Assembly: GCF_025854335.1 (NCBI RefSeq)
Contig: NZ_CP107716.1
Coordinates: forward strand, 2,721,001 to 2,785,000
DNA from: Pelagibacterium flavum
Lineage (GTDB): Bacteria; Pseudomonadota; Alphaproteobacteria; Rhizobiales; Devosiaceae
Direction of reading: 5' to 3'
DNA: 64,000 nt
In this document: positions 45,440 through 54,709 of the stretch, piece after piece
How the letters are laid out: each line of letters starts with the position of its first letter
How positions within the stretch are numbered: position 1 is the first letter of the stretch
Made by a program: the position numbers and the translations under genes
Notes under the pieces: generated by a model
The model's input: the letters and a program-made list of their open reading frames with translations, nothing else
What the model was told of the DNA's origin: nothing
Database searches by the model: none

Positions 45440-46435
45440 CTACAACGCCCGGGGCTCCTGGACCAAGTCCACCGAGAATTTCTCGTTCACGCACTTGCGG
45501 ACGTATTCGGCCAGTAACGCCACATCTTGCTGACGAGCACCACCATGATTGATAAGCACCAAGCCATGATCGGCACTGATGCCGGCCCCGCCCCTTCGCA
45601 TGCCCTTGAGCCCGCACTGCTCGATCAGCCATCCTGCCGACAGCTTGACCCGACCGTCCGGCGTCGGGTGAACGGGTATAGTGGGAAAGTGATTTTGCAG
45701 TCGAAGCGCATGGGTTTGCGCTACCACCGGATTGTGGAAAAAAGAGCCAGCATTGCCTATCTGCCGCCAATCGGGCAACTTGCGTTCACGCAAGCTCACC
45801 ACCGCGTCCTTGATTTGGTCCGGAGTGCCCTGCTCGAGACCCTCAAGCCCACTGTAGCCAACACGCGGCTGCCATTCGCGCGGCAATCTCAACGTCACCT
45901 CAACGATAATGAAACGCCCAGGCTCTCTCTTGAAAATGCTGTCTCTGTAGTCAAACCGACACGCCGGACCGTCGAATTCGCAGAACTCAAGTGTGGCAGT
46001 ATCCAGGGCAACCAAAGACTCGAAAAACTCGGCAAGTTCGACCCCATATGCCCCTATATTTTGCACCGGCCCAGCGCCAACCGACCCAGGAATACCCGCA
46101 AGATTTTCAAGTCCGGGCATGTTTTGGGTCAGGGTCCATTCGACCAGCCCATGCCAGGATACCCCAGCCCCGACAGTGACAAAATCGGCCACCCGGGTCC
46201 TATCGGTGATCTCACAACCTCCGATCCTCATCAACAAGACGAACGCTTCGATGCGTTCGCTCAAAACGACATTGCTCCCCTCCCCCAGCACGTGAAGGGC
46301 AAGTTCATTTCCTCGCGCGTGACGCACAGCATCGATCACGTCAGCCCGACTGTATGCAACCGCACCCAGGCGCGCATAAGACGTAAGGCCGAACGTATTG
46401 TGCATGGAAAGTTCAAAATGGCTTATGGGCAGCAT
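45440..46435 (-). CDS. murB: UDP-N-acetylenolpyruvoylglucosamine reductase, E. coli type
   Basis: A 331-residue FAD enzyme of peptidoglycan precursor synthesis. The FAD-domain block HVLGEGSNVVLSE, GLENLAGIPGSVGAGPVQNI and the C-terminal SAGWLIEQCGLKG are diagnostic; the NTFGLTSYAR start and overall length point to type I MurB. Alphaproteobacteria normally carry murB in the division-cell wall cluster, so this copy inside the denitrification island is probably an extra or transferred gene. An earlier Met gives a 351-residue form; MLPISHFE is the better start. Confidence 0.9.
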   Translation of the reverse strand: MLPISHFELSMHNTFGLTSYARLGAVAYSRADVIDAVRHARGNELALHVLGEGSNVVLSERIEAFVLLMRIGGCEITDRTRVADFVTVGAGVSWHGLVEWTLTQNMPGLENLAGIPGSVGAGPVQNIGAYGVELAEFFESLVALDTATLEFCEFDGPACRFDYRDSIFKREPGRFIIVEVTLRLPREWQPRVGYSGLEGLEQGTPDQIKDAVVSLRERKLPDWRQIGNAGSFFHNPVVAQTHALRLQNHFPTIPVHPTPDGRVKLSAGWLIEQCGLKGMRRGGAGISADHGLVLINHGGARQQDVALLAEYVRKCVNEKFSVDLVQEPRAL

Positions 46436-46612
46436 CGACTCACACGAGGATGGGAACAGCGGGATGTGGCAAGTCGCCACACGCGCCCGCGACATGAAGT
46501 GGACGGTATAGCAGCAGTAGGTAGTATGATAAATCGGACTGTTGACGGACTTTTCCTCCTCGCTATGGTTGGTTTGGGGCCCGTTGATCTATTCCTGGGG
46601 GAGAGTTGATTT

Positions 46613-48262
46613 ATGCTAGCGCAACTCACAAGAGCGGAACGTCACAGCTGTATCGCTTTGGTTCTGGTGGTGCTCGGATTGGGCGCTACATTAACGATTG
46701 CTGGACTGCGTGATCCGCTCGGCACCCATGGCCTGCTCATCGTAGCCCTCTGCCTGGGCGCGCTGGTCTATCTGGTAAAGGGGTACGATTTGCCCCAGCC
46801 GACCGAGGATCGCACAAACGCCTATTATGATGATCCAACCCGGGTCGGGATAGCCCTGACGATGGCATGGGCAATCTTTGGGATGTTCATGGGGGTCTGG
46901 GTCGCCGCTCAGTTGGCCTGGCCCGAACTCGAATTCGGGGCTGCCTGGTCCGGCTTTGGACGGCTGCGACCAGCCCATACGACCGGCGTGATCTTTGGGT
47001 TTGGCGGCAACGCGCTCATTGCAACATCGTTTCATGTGGTGCAGCGCACCTCGCGCGCGCGCCTTGCAGGTCAGGTCCTGCCCTGGTTTGTTCTTTTCGG
47101 TTACAACCTGTTCTGCATCCTCGGGGTCACCGGTTATTTCATGGGCATCACCCAGTCCAAAGAATACGCCGAGCCCGAGTGGTATGCCGATCTTTGGTTG
47201 GTGGTGGTCTGGGTCGCCTACTTCGTTTTGTTTCTCAAAACGCTCGCCCGGCGCAAGGAACCTCATATCTACGTCGCCAACTGGTATTATTTGGCTTTCA
47301 TTGTCGTTGTGGCCATGCTCCATATCGTCAACAATCTCGCCGTGCCGGTTTCGTTGGGCAGCGCCAAGAGCTACGTGGTCTGGGCGGGGGTCCAGGATGC
47401 CATGGTCCAATGGTGGTATGGGCACAATGCAGTTGCATTTTTCCTCACCGCCGGATTCCTGGCGATGATGTATTACTATCTGCCCAAGCGGGCCAATCGT
47501 CCGATCTTTTCCTATCGGCTTTCAATTCTCAGCTTCTGGGGCATAACCTTCTTTTATATGTGGGCCGGCTCCCACCACCTTCACTACACCGCCCTGCCCC
47601 ATTGGGTGCAAACACTGGGCATGACATTTTCCGTCATGTTGCTGGTGCCCTCCTGGGCCTCGGCCGGCAATGCATTGATGACGTTGCGCGGTGCCTGGCA
47701 CAAGGTCAGAGATGACGCGACTCTAAGGTTCATGGTCGTTGCCGCAATTTTTTACGGCCTTTCCACTTTCGAGGGCTCGTTCATGGCCATCCGGCCCGTC
47801 AACTCCCTCTCCCACTACACCGACTGGACGGTGGGACACGTGCATGCGGGCGCACTGGGATGGGTGGCTCTCATCACCTTCGGAGCGCTTTATACGGTGG
47901 TTCCTTCGCTCTGGAATCGCGCGGGCATGTTCTCCAACAAACTGGTCGAGCTGCATTTCTGGCTCTCGCTGGCCGGAACCCTGATCTATGTGTTTGCAAT
48001 GTGGAACTCAGGCATTGTCCAGGGCCTGATGTGGCGCACCTATACCGAGGGTAACACTTTGGCCTATTCCTTCGTCGACACGCTGGTGGCCATGTACCCC
48101 TATTATATTGCGCGTGCCTTCGGAGGGCTGCTGTTTCTGATCGGAGCAATCGTTGCCGCCTACAACATTTACATGACGGTAAAGAAGGGCCCGGCCATGG
48201 TCGAGCAGGCCGATGACACCCCCTTGGGCACACTGCAACACCAGACAAATCCGGCGGAGTAA
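46613..48262 (+). CDS. ccoN: cbb3-type cytochrome c oxidase subunit I
   Basis: The 549-residue catalytic subunit of the high-affinity terminal oxidase. The low-spin heme and CuB histidines are recognisable in RPAHTTGV, WWYGHNAVAF, AGSHHLHYTAL and VGHVHAGALGW. About 13 transmembrane helices. It opens the ccoNOQP operon. A GGGGGAGAG-like ribosome site precedes the ATG. Confidence 0.97.
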   Translation: MLAQLTRAERHSCIALVLVVLGLGATLTIAGLRDPLGTHGLLIVALCLGALVYLVKGYDLPQPTEDRTNAYYDDPTRVGIALTMAWAIFGMFMGVWVAAQLAWPELEFGAAWSGFGRLRPAHTTGVIFGFGGNALIATSFHVVQRTSRARLAGQVLPWFVLFGYNLFCILGVTGYFMGITQSKEYAEPEWYADLWLVVVWVAYFVLFLKTLARRKEPHIYVANWYYLAFIVVVAMLHIVNNLAVPVSLGSAKSYVVWAGVQDAMVQWWYGHNAVAFFLTAGFLAMMYYYLPKRANRPIFSYRLSILSFWGITFFYMWAGSHHLHYTALPHWVQTLGMTFSVMLLVPSWASAGNALMTLRGAWHKVRDDATLRFMVVAAIFYGLSTFEGSFMAIRPVNSLSHYTDWTVGHVHAGALGWVALITFGALYTVVPSLWNRAGMFSNKLVELHFWLSLAGTLIYVFAMWNSGIVQGLMWRTYTEGNTLAYSFVDTLVAMYPYYIARAFGGLLFLIGAIVAAYNIYMTVKKGPAMVEQADDTPLGTLQHQTNPAE

Positions 48263-48267
48263 GAGAC

Positions 48268-49059
48268 GTGGCAGAACTGTTTCACCGGAAAATCGAGCGT
48301 ACTGCCATCGGATTTGTCCTGGCGATTATCGCGGCCGCAAGTGTGGGGGGGATCGTCGAGATCGTCCCGCTTTTTACCATCGATGAGACTGTGGAAGATG
48401 TTCCCGACATGCGGCTGTATACGCCGCTCGAATTGGCAGGGCGCGACATCTATGTTCGAGAGGGATGTTATGCATGCCACTCCCAGATGGTGCGCACCCT
48501 GGTCGATGAGGTCGACCGCTACGGCCCCTATTCGCTTGCCGTTGAGTCGCAATACGACCATCCAATGCAGTGGGGGTCCAAGAGGACCGGACCCGACCTC
48601 GCCCGCGTCGGCGGCAAATATTCCGACATCTGGCACGTGGCGCACCTGATCAATCCGCGACAGGTAACCCCCGAGTCGAACATGCCTGCCTATCCATGGC
48701 TCATGGAGACCGAGCTTGACGTCTATGAGCTGGCCGGCCGACTGAATGCCCAGCGGATGGTCGGCGTGCCCTATACCCAGGAAATGGTCGAGAACGCAGC
48801 CACCGATGCCATTGCCCAGGCCGACCCTGAGAGTTCATTTGGAACCGGGCTCGCTGCACGTTACGGCGAAGAAACTCAGGTGAGCTTGTTTGACGGTGTA
48901 ACAGGAACAGTCACCGAGATGGATGCATTGGTTGCTTATCTGCAGATTCTGGGTCTGCTGACCAATGCGGCCTATGAGCAGAGCCCGGACATGCAGGAGG
49001 CGCCCGATGTTGCGGGTGAAGACGCTTCGCAATTGATCTCCCCATCGGTCGAGGAGTGA
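48268..49059 (+). CDS. ccoO: cbb3 oxidase subunit II, monoheme cytochrome c
   Basis: A 263-residue protein with an N-terminal membrane anchor (about 12-32) and one CxxCH heme c site, CYACH, at 67-71. It passes electrons from CcoP to CcoN. It begins 5 bases after ccoN. The C-terminal ~80 residues (EETQVSLFDGVTG and onward) are typical of alphaproteobacterial CcoO. Confidence 0.96.
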   Translation: MAELFHRKIERTAIGFVLAIIAAASVGGIVEIVPLFTIDETVEDVPDMRLYTPLELAGRDIYVREGCYACHSQMVRTLVDEVDRYGPYSLAVESQYDHPMQWGSKRTGPDLARVGGKYSDIWHVAHLINPRQVTPESNMPAYPWLMETELDVYELAGRLNAQRMVGVPYTQEMVENAATDAIAQADPESSFGTGLAARYGEETQVSLFDGVTGTVTEMDALVAYLQILGLLTNAAYEQSPDMQEAPDVAGEDASQLISPSVEE

Positions 49060-49063
49060 GGAT

Positions 49064-49228
49064 ATGGAGTTTGACCACAGCACGCTCGTTGCCTTTTCCA
49101 AGAGCTGGGGCCTGTTCTACCTCATCGCCATGGCCATAGGTGTGATGATTTATACCTTCTGGCCGCGAAATAAGGACAAGTTCCATCGCGCCAAACACAG
49201 CATACTCGACAAGGACGACCGGCCATGA
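49064..49228 (+). CDS. ccoQ: cbb3 oxidase assembly subunit CcoQ
   Basis: A 54-residue single-helix protein, starting MEFDHSTLVAFSKSWGLFYL, with basic residues after the helix (FWPRNKDKFHRAKH). It stabilises the oxidase complex. Its stop overlaps the ccoP start (ATGA). Found by reading the gap between ccoO and ccoP. Confidence 0.92.
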   Translation: MEFDHSTLVAFSKSWGLFYLIAMAIGVMIYTFWPRNKDKFHRAKHSILDKDDRP

Positions 49229-50109
49229 GCGAGAAGGAGCGCGACGAGGTCACAGGGGAACAGACCACCGGGCATGAATGGAACGGGATCAAGGAACTCG
49301 ACACGCCCGTGCCGCGCGGCATTTTGATCTTTGTCATTGTGACCCACGTCTTTGCGGTGATCTGGTGGGTGCTGATGCCAGCTTTTCCGCTCGGTTGGAC
49401 CTACACACCCGGTGTGCTGGGCATCAATCAGGTAAACAGTGCCAATGAAGCCATCACCGAGATTCAGTCGTCACGCGAAGCCTGGAGCACGGCCGTTTTG
49501 GAGTTGCCGGAAGACGAGATCCTGGCGGATGCAGCCTTGATGGAACAGGTCACTGGCGCCGGCCATCAGTTGTTTGGGGACAATTGCGCAGCCTGTCATG
49601 GCAGGGATGCCGAAGGCGGCGTGGGTTATCCTGACCTGACCGATAACGACTGGATATGGGGTGACGGCAGCGTAACTGCGATTGCCGATACATTGCGCAT
49701 CGGCATCAACGCCCAGCATGTCGACACCCGGTTTGCGCAAATGCCGGCCTTTGGTGCCCAACAGATGCTGTCGCGGCCCGAAGTGATAAACGTGGCGCGC
49801 TATGTCTACTCGCTGAGCAATCCAGACTATTCCACAGCGGAAAATCTCGAGAGCCTTCAGGCCGGACGCGAGAGCTTTGCAACCAATTGTGCGGGATGCC
49901 ACGGGGAAGACGCCACGGGCTTTCCTGAGGCCGGCGCGCCCAACCTTGCCGATGGCACCTGGATTTATGGTGGTGAGCTTACCGACATCATTGCGTCCGT
50001 GCACGGTGGACGCGTTGGCCATATGCCGTCCTGGGAAGAACGGCTGACCCCAGCCCAGATCCGCACGCTGGCTCTTTACGTGTATTCCTTAGCCAATCAG
50101 GTGCCCTGA
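49225..50109 (+). CDS. ccoP: cbb3 oxidase subunit III, diheme cytochrome c
   Basis: A 294-residue protein with an N-terminal membrane helix (about 33-52) and two cytochrome c domains with CxxCH at 121-125 (CAACH) and 222-226 (CAGCH). It receives electrons from the bc1/soluble cytochrome pool. The methionine ligands appear in AQMPAFG and GHMPSWEE. Confidence 0.96.
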   Translation: MSEKERDEVTGEQTTGHEWNGIKELDTPVPRGILIFVIVTHVFAVIWWVLMPAFPLGWTYTPGVLGINQVNSANEAITEIQSSREAWSTAVLELPEDEILADAALMEQVTGAGHQLFGDNCAACHGRDAEGGVGYPDLTDNDWIWGDGSVTAIADTLRIGINAQHVDTRFAQMPAFGAQQMLSRPEVINVARYVYSLSNPDYSTAENLESLQAGRESFATNCAGCHGEDATGFPEAGAPNLADGTWIYGGELTDIIASVHGGRVGHMPSWEERLTPAQIRTLALYVYSLANQVP

Positions 50110-50111
50110 TC

Positions 50112-50315
50112 ATGGGAGACGGCACACCTGCACCAAAGCGAATTCGCACAAGGACATATGTGATCCTGGGAATCGGTATTGCAACGGCGCTGTTCGTGGG
50201 CGCCAACGCCCACCTTGTCTTTGTCGCCTTCAGTTCGCAACCTGCATGTGTCGATCACGTCAAGGTCGGCGAGTCCGGGGCCGGGCAGCTCAGTGCTGCC
50301 AAGTCGTCATGTTAG
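50112..50315 (+). CDS. Small membrane protein in the cco operon
   Basis: A 67-residue protein with one hydrophobic helix (TYVILGIGIATALFVGANAH) and a short periplasmic tail with two Cys (FSSQPACV ... KSSC). It lies where ccoG/ccoH normally stand, but is too short for FixH. The tail cysteines could bind copper or form a disulfide. No named family known to me. Confidence 0.65.
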   Translation: MGDGTPAPKRIRTRTYVILGIGIATALFVGANAHLVFVAFSSQPACVDHVKVGESGAGQLSAAKSSC

Positions 50316-50330
50316 TTCTGGAGGGCACCA

Positions 50331-51146
50331 ATGAGTGAAAGCGAAGAACACTACTGGCTGCTAAGTAGACCATCCGGCATTGAAGAGACTCGCAATCCGC
50401 ACCTGCAGCGCCACTTGCCGCCCTCTCGCGTCTTTTCATGGATAAGATCTGGAGCGCGCGACCTCACCGCCAATCCACTCTCCAGTCTGGTCTACGGGCT
50501 TTTGGTCGCGGTCCTTTCCGGGCTTCTCATTTACACGTTTTTCGAATTCAATCTCGACTATGTCCTGTTTCCTGCCCTTTCAGGCTTCATGATCGTTGCG
50601 CCATTGGTGGCCATGGGCCTTTATCAAAAGAGTGCCAAACTGGCACAGGGCGAGCGTGTGCGGCTTTCCGACATGTTGGCCGTCAAGGCGCATTCGGGCG
50701 GTCAAATGCTGTTTGTGGGGCTCCTGCTTACGCTGCTGGCGCTCATCTGGCTGCGGGCTGCAGTGCTGGTCTACGCCCTGTTTTTCGGCTATCGGGCATT
50801 CCCGGGCGCTGACGAATTCATACCACTCATCATCGGCACCCCCGCCGGATGGGGAATGCTGGCCACGGGCATTGTCGTGGGCGGGCTTTTCGCAGCGCTC
50901 GGCTTCGCCGTGAGCGCCTTTTCCATTCCCATGCTGCTCGACAGGCGCACAGACGCGCTTTCGGCAATGGGCACCAGCATGGCACTCGTTTGGAACAACC
51001 TCCCGGTAATGGTTGCCTGGGGGGCCGTCGTCCTGGTTATGGTCGGCATATCGATCGCGACTTTCCTGTTGGGGCTCATCATCATTTTTCCCCTTCTTGG
51101 CCATGCGACTTGGCATGCCTATAGGGATATGATGCCCGAAGGATAA
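50331..51146 (+). CDS. DUF2189 family membrane protein
   Basis: A 271-residue integral membrane protein. It has the DUF2189 layout, an N-terminal soluble part then six hydrophobic helices with WIRSGARDLTANPLSSLVYG and a final GHATWHAYRDMM. Homologues are frequent beside cbb3 oxidase genes in alphaproteobacteria; the role is unknown, perhaps in oxidase assembly or membrane organisation. Confidence 0.82.
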   Translation: MSESEEHYWLLSRPSGIEETRNPHLQRHLPPSRVFSWIRSGARDLTANPLSSLVYGLLVAVLSGLLIYTFFEFNLDYVLFPALSGFMIVAPLVAMGLYQKSAKLAQGERVRLSDMLAVKAHSGGQMLFVGLLLTLLALIWLRAAVLVYALFFGYRAFPGADEFIPLIIGTPAGWGMLATGIVVGGLFAALGFAVSAFSIPMLLDRRTDALSAMGTSMALVWNNLPVMVAWGAVVLVMVGISIATFLLGLIIIFPLLGHATWHAYRDMMPEG

Positions 51147-51157
51147 AGGAGCCAAAA

Positions 51158-53407
51158 ATGGACGCTCCGGCTGCACCGCTCGAGCTCGGCAATACGCAAA
51201 CTGGCAGCGCCCGCGATCTGCTATTCGCAAGTCAGAGTTTGGGAAGCGGACGCTTCCGAACCAGCCTGTCGGTGCCCGGCATGCATTGCGGGGGATGCAT
51301 GAGCAAAGTGGAAAAGACACTCTCAGCGCTACCCGACGTCGAGATGGCGCGCGCCAATCTGTCCACCAAGCGTGCGACAGTCGAGTGGAAGAGTGCGACG
51401 GTGCCGCCTCTGCTCGAGGCACTGGAAACCATCGGTTTTGATGCGCATCTGGTCGATAACGGACCACGTGCCGATCCCCATTATTACCGGCTCATTAGAG
51501 CTCTGGCCGTCGCTGGGTTTGCGGCTGCCAACATCATGATGCTTTCTGTCGCCGTCTGGGCCGGTGCCGATGCCGCCACGCGCGAGCTGTTTCATTGGCT
51601 TTCGGCGGCGATTGCCATGCCGACTCTGCTCTTTTCAGGTCGCGTGTTTTTTTCGTCGGCGCGCAACGCGTTAAGGCATGGGCGCTCAAACATGGACGTC
51701 CCGATATCTGTAGGGGTAATTCTTGCCTTTGGCTTGAGTCTTTACGAGACTGTCGTGGGCGGTGAGCACGCCTATTTCGATGCCTCGGTTACACTGCTGT
51801 TTTTTCTTCTTGTTGGCCGAACGCTCGATCATGCCATGCGCGAGCGGGCACGCAGCGCCGTCAAGGGCCTGGCCAGTTTGACGCCCCGCGGTGCCAGTGT
51901 GGTGCAAGAAGATGGCAGGTACGCCTATTGTCCTGTTTCCGAAATTGTCCCCGGCATGACGCTCGCACTGGCTGCGGGCGAGCGCCTGCCGGTTGATGGC
52001 ACTGTCATGTCCGGAACCTCGCTGTTCGACTGCGCAATGGTCACAGGAGAAGGTCTGCCAGTTTCTGTGGGGCCAGGGGATCAGGTGCGCGCGGGGACCC
52101 TTAATCTCCAGGCGCCTTTGCACATAAAGGTTCTTGCTGCGGCAAAAGATTCATTTCTTTCCGAGATGATGCGGCTGGTCGAATTGGCAGAGAACGGTCG
52201 CAACAGGTATCGTCGACTGGCTGACCGCGTCTCGGAACTCTATTCACCTATCGTGCACCTGGCAGCTTTGCTCACGGGCCTGGTATGGCTGATGGTTTCG
52301 GGCGATTGGCACATGGCCGTGACGACCGCCATTGCGGTTCTGATTATTACATGCCCCTGCGCCCTTGGCCTGGCTGTGCCGATCGTACATGTTGTGGCGG
52401 CGCGCCGGTTGTTCGAAACCGGCGTGTTGACCAAGGATGGCTCTGCCATCGAGCGCCTCTCGCAGGTGGATACCATCGTATTCGACAAAACCGGGACTTT
52501 GACTTCCGGCCACCCGGTGCTCAAGAGCTCGAGCGAAACCAGCCCGGAGATTCTTTCCATCGCCCTTGCCTTGGCTCAAGCCTCCCGACACCCCCTATCG
52601 GTATCTATCGCGCGGTCGATTAAATGGGCCGGTTCTATCCCCAGCATCACCGACGTCAATGAAGAGCCGGGCGCAGGTGTTAGCGCCCGGATCGGAGAGA
52701 CGTCCTATCGTCTCGGGAAGCGTGTATGGGCGTGCGAGACGGGCAAAACGCTACAGAGCGGACCCGATCCCGAAGTCGTCCTGAGCCGGGTGGGTGTCGA
52801 GCTAGCCACGTTCCGGTTCACCGATAACTTCCGCAGCGGCGCACACGAAACAGTTGCCAAGCTAAAAAGGGACGGGTTCAAGGTTTTGATGCTCTCGGGA
52901 GATCGATCTGAACCCGTTGCGCAATCAGCAAGGGAGTTGGGAATAGAGCAATTTCACGCACAATGCCTGCCTCAACACAAGGTTGAGATCCTCGACCAAC
53001 TCGCCCAGGAGGGCCGCACAGTGCTCATGGTCGGGGACGGCCTGAACGATGCGCCGTCCCTTGCGGCCGCACACGTCTCGATCGCACCGTCGTCCGCGGC
53101 GGACATTGGACGCCAAGCCGCCGACATGGTCTTTACACGCCCCAGCCTGACCTCCGTTCGGGAAGCCATTGTCACCGCCCGAAAGGCGGATCGGCTCGTT
53201 CGCCAGAACCTGGCAGCTGCTGTCCTCTACAACGGCATTGCCGTCCCCATTGCTGTACTGGGATACGTAACGCCACTTGTCGCTGCGCTGGCAATGTCGC
53301 TTTCATCGATCATTGTAGTGGCCAACGCCATGCGCCTGAGCCGCAGCGGAACAGCAGTGAAAGATCCAGAAGCCGCACGTTACCACCTGCCGCTCGAGGC
53401 AGTATGA
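51158..53407 (+). CDS. ccoI: Copper-transporting P-type ATPase for cbb3 assembly
   Basis: A 749-residue P1B ATPase. The HMA domain carries C44-G-G-C47 (MHCGGCMSK). The channel motif is C399-P-C (ITCPCALGLAVP), the phosphorylated Asp is D443 (DKTGTL), and the hinge motif is VGDGLNDAPSL. FixI/CcoI proteins export Cu(I) slowly to supply the CuB site of the oxidase. It is followed 4 bases later by ccoS. Confidence 0.96.
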   Translation: MDAPAAPLELGNTQTGSARDLLFASQSLGSGRFRTSLSVPGMHCGGCMSKVEKTLSALPDVEMARANLSTKRATVEWKSATVPPLLEALETIGFDAHLVDNGPRADPHYYRLIRALAVAGFAAANIMMLSVAVWAGADAATRELFHWLSAAIAMPTLLFSGRVFFSSARNALRHGRSNMDVPISVGVILAFGLSLYETVVGGEHAYFDASVTLLFFLLVGRTLDHAMRERARSAVKGLASLTPRGASVVQEDGRYAYCPVSEIVPGMTLALAAGERLPVDGTVMSGTSLFDCAMVTGEGLPVSVGPGDQVRAGTLNLQAPLHIKVLAAAKDSFLSEMMRLVELAENGRNRYRRLADRVSELYSPIVHLAALLTGLVWLMVSGDWHMAVTTAIAVLIITCPCALGLAVPIVHVVAARRLFETGVLTKDGSAIERLSQVDTIVFDKTGTLTSGHPVLKSSSETSPEILSIALALAQASRHPLSVSIARSIKWAGSIPSITDVNEEPGAGVSARIGETSYRLGKRVWACETGKTLQSGPDPEVVLSRVGVELATFRFTDNFRSGAHETVAKLKRDGFKVLMLSGDRSEPVAQSARELGIEQFHAQCLPQHKVEILDQLAQEGRTVLMVGDGLNDAPSLAAAHVSIAPSSAADIGRQAADMVFTRPSLTSVREAIVTARKADRLVRQNLAAAVLYNGIAVPIAVLGYVTPLVAALAMSLSSIIVVANAMRLSRSGTAVKDPEAARYHLPLEAV

Positions 53408-53411
53408 TCCC

Positions 53412-53660
53412 ATGGACGGCGTGCTCTTTCTCATTATCTTGGGGGTCCTCATGGGACTGGCGGGTCTGACCGCATTTCTATGGTCCCTCCAAAGCGGTCA
53501 GTATGACGATCTCCAGGGGGCGGCCGAGCGCATTTTGCTTGAGGAGCAAGGCTCCCCCAGCGAGAGCTCGACATCGAGTTCAATTCCGATTCACCAATCG
53601 CAAGGAGAGCGGGTGCAGGACAGCACCCGGAAACACAATGATTCTTACCCGCCGCACTAG
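53412..53660 (+). CDS. ccoS: cbb3 oxidase maturation protein CcoS
   Basis: An 82-residue protein with one N-terminal helix (FLIILGVLMGLAGLTAFLW) and the signature WSLQSGQYDDLQGAAERIL of FixS/CcoS. It is needed for cofactor insertion into CcoN. The tail after residue 50 is longer and more polar than usual and overlaps the next small frame. Confidence 0.93.
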   Translation: MDGVLFLIILGVLMGLAGLTAFLWSLQSGQYDDLQGAAERILLEEQGSPSESSTSSSIPIHQSQGERVQDSTRKHNDSYPPH

Positions 53661-53769
53661 AGATCGCATTATCATTGCGCTTGCAGTCATTTCCGGAATC
53701 ATCGTTCTCGTTCCCAGCATGATTTCAGCTGCAATGAGCCTTGTGGGAATTGTCGTCGGCCTGATCTGA
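53638..53769 (+). CDS. Possible 43-residue membrane peptide
   Basis: It starts MILTRRTRDRIIIALAVISG inside the end of ccoS, in another frame, and ends SLVGIVVGLI. A positively charged start followed by one long hydrophobic helix is typical of small membrane proteins. A coupled reading from ccoS is plausible. It could also be chance. Confidence 0.4.
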   Translation: MILTRRTRDRIIIALAVISGIIVLVPSMISAAMSLVGIVVGLI

Positions 53770-53810
53770 CCCCCCTCCCGCCCAATGAGCCATCGTATTC
53801 CAAAATGAAA

Positions 53811-53842
53811 GGCCGTCATATGAACAAGACATATGGCGGCCA
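53811..53842. terminator. Hairpin between the cco operon and the convergent pseudoazurin gene
   Basis: GGCCGTCATATG (53811-53822), loop, CATATGGCGGCC (53831-53842), one central mismatch. It lies between convergent genes with short A/T runs on both sides, so it probably serves both directions. Confidence 0.6.
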
Positions 53843-53883
53843 TTTCTCCTGGTGATGAATCAGGGCGGTAAGAGCGACTTCTG

Positions 53884-54354
53884 CTAATTGTCCTGGTTGG
53901 ACCCTTCGCTTCCCGAAAGCGCCTGTTCAAATAGCACGGCCATTCGTTCCTGGGCAGCGGGCGGCATGGTGACGTTCTGTGCTTCAGCCGCGTTGGTCTC
54001 AGAGTCTCCGACCTCAATAAGCCCGATCATTCCCAATCCGAAGTGGGGCGCGCATTTGTAGCCGTAAAGCCCCTCCTCTTCAAAGGTCACCGAAATCTGT
54101 TCGTTGATCTTGCCCTTGAAGGCTTCCGCCCCCTCGGGAAGCATGCCCAAGATAGTTTCGGCGTTATGAGTGGGATCAGTGGGAACGAATGTCACCGTGT
54201 CACCTGGCGCGATCTGAAGATAGGCCGGCTCGAAGACCATCATCTCCCCATCGTCTCCACGGTTGAGCATCTGGACTTCGAATTCTTCGGCAAGCACGGG
54301 TGTTGCGCCCATGCTCAGCAGGGCAACCACGGCAATTGCTGTTTTCTTCAGCAT
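53884..54354 (-). CDS. Second pseudoazurin
   Basis: About 156 residues from MLKKTAIAVVALLSMGA, with signal peptide ending LAEE. The copper ligands are His63, Cys101, His104 and Met109 (KCAPHFGLGM). It shares QMLNRGD near the start with the pseudoazurin at 42001 but clearly differs in sequence and has a longer acidic tail (LSGSEGSNQDN). It lies downstream of the class I nirK and nirV and is the likely donor for that nitrite reductase. Confidence 0.95.
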   Translation of the reverse strand: MLKKTAIAVVALLSMGATPVLAEEFEVQMLNRGDDGEMMVFEPAYLQIAPGDTVTFVPTDPTHNAETILGMLPEGAEAFKGKINEQISVTFEEEGLYGYKCAPHFGLGMIGLIEVGDSETNAAEAQNVTMPPAAQERMAVLFEQALSGSEGSNQDN

Positions 54355-54709
54355 GGTGTCTCCTTGTGTTGGGTGTACGATGCAAATGCCACCCCAGCGC
54401 CCCGTGTTCCATCGGATAGCTTGCGATAATGCCCTGCGGGTCAGTCCGTTTCGTCGTGTATATCGGAGCCACGCGTTGGACCCGGGCAAGCGAGCAGCCG
54501 CAAACACATACGAGTTTCAAAAGCGGCGGGGGGCCGAAGCCGTCGGCCGTTCCCGGATAGATTACCTAAGAACTGTGGGTTCGACTGGAACGTAAGATCG
54601 TCTCTATAGCCTAGATCTGCGATGCCAGCCGGACCGCCCCTGCGAATTTCGATCGTCGGCATCGATGCCGAGACCAACGGCACCAGACCCATTGCGTGGG
54701 TTCCGACGC
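54355..54709. other. Intergenic region between pseudoazurin 2 and nirV
   Basis: About 355 bases with the pseudoazurin promoter and the end of nirV. No gene is recognised. No clear FNR-type box was seen here, unlike for the other pseudoazurin. Confidence 0.4.

Noticed and set aside
46582..46595. TTGATCTATTCCTG as an FNR box before ccoN
   Set aside because: Only the left half matches; the right half is unlike ATCAA and the distance to the start is too short.
45527..46609. A 360-codon plus-strand frame
   Set aside because: It lies wholly over murB on the other strand, has no family resemblance, and arises from GC-rich codon bias.
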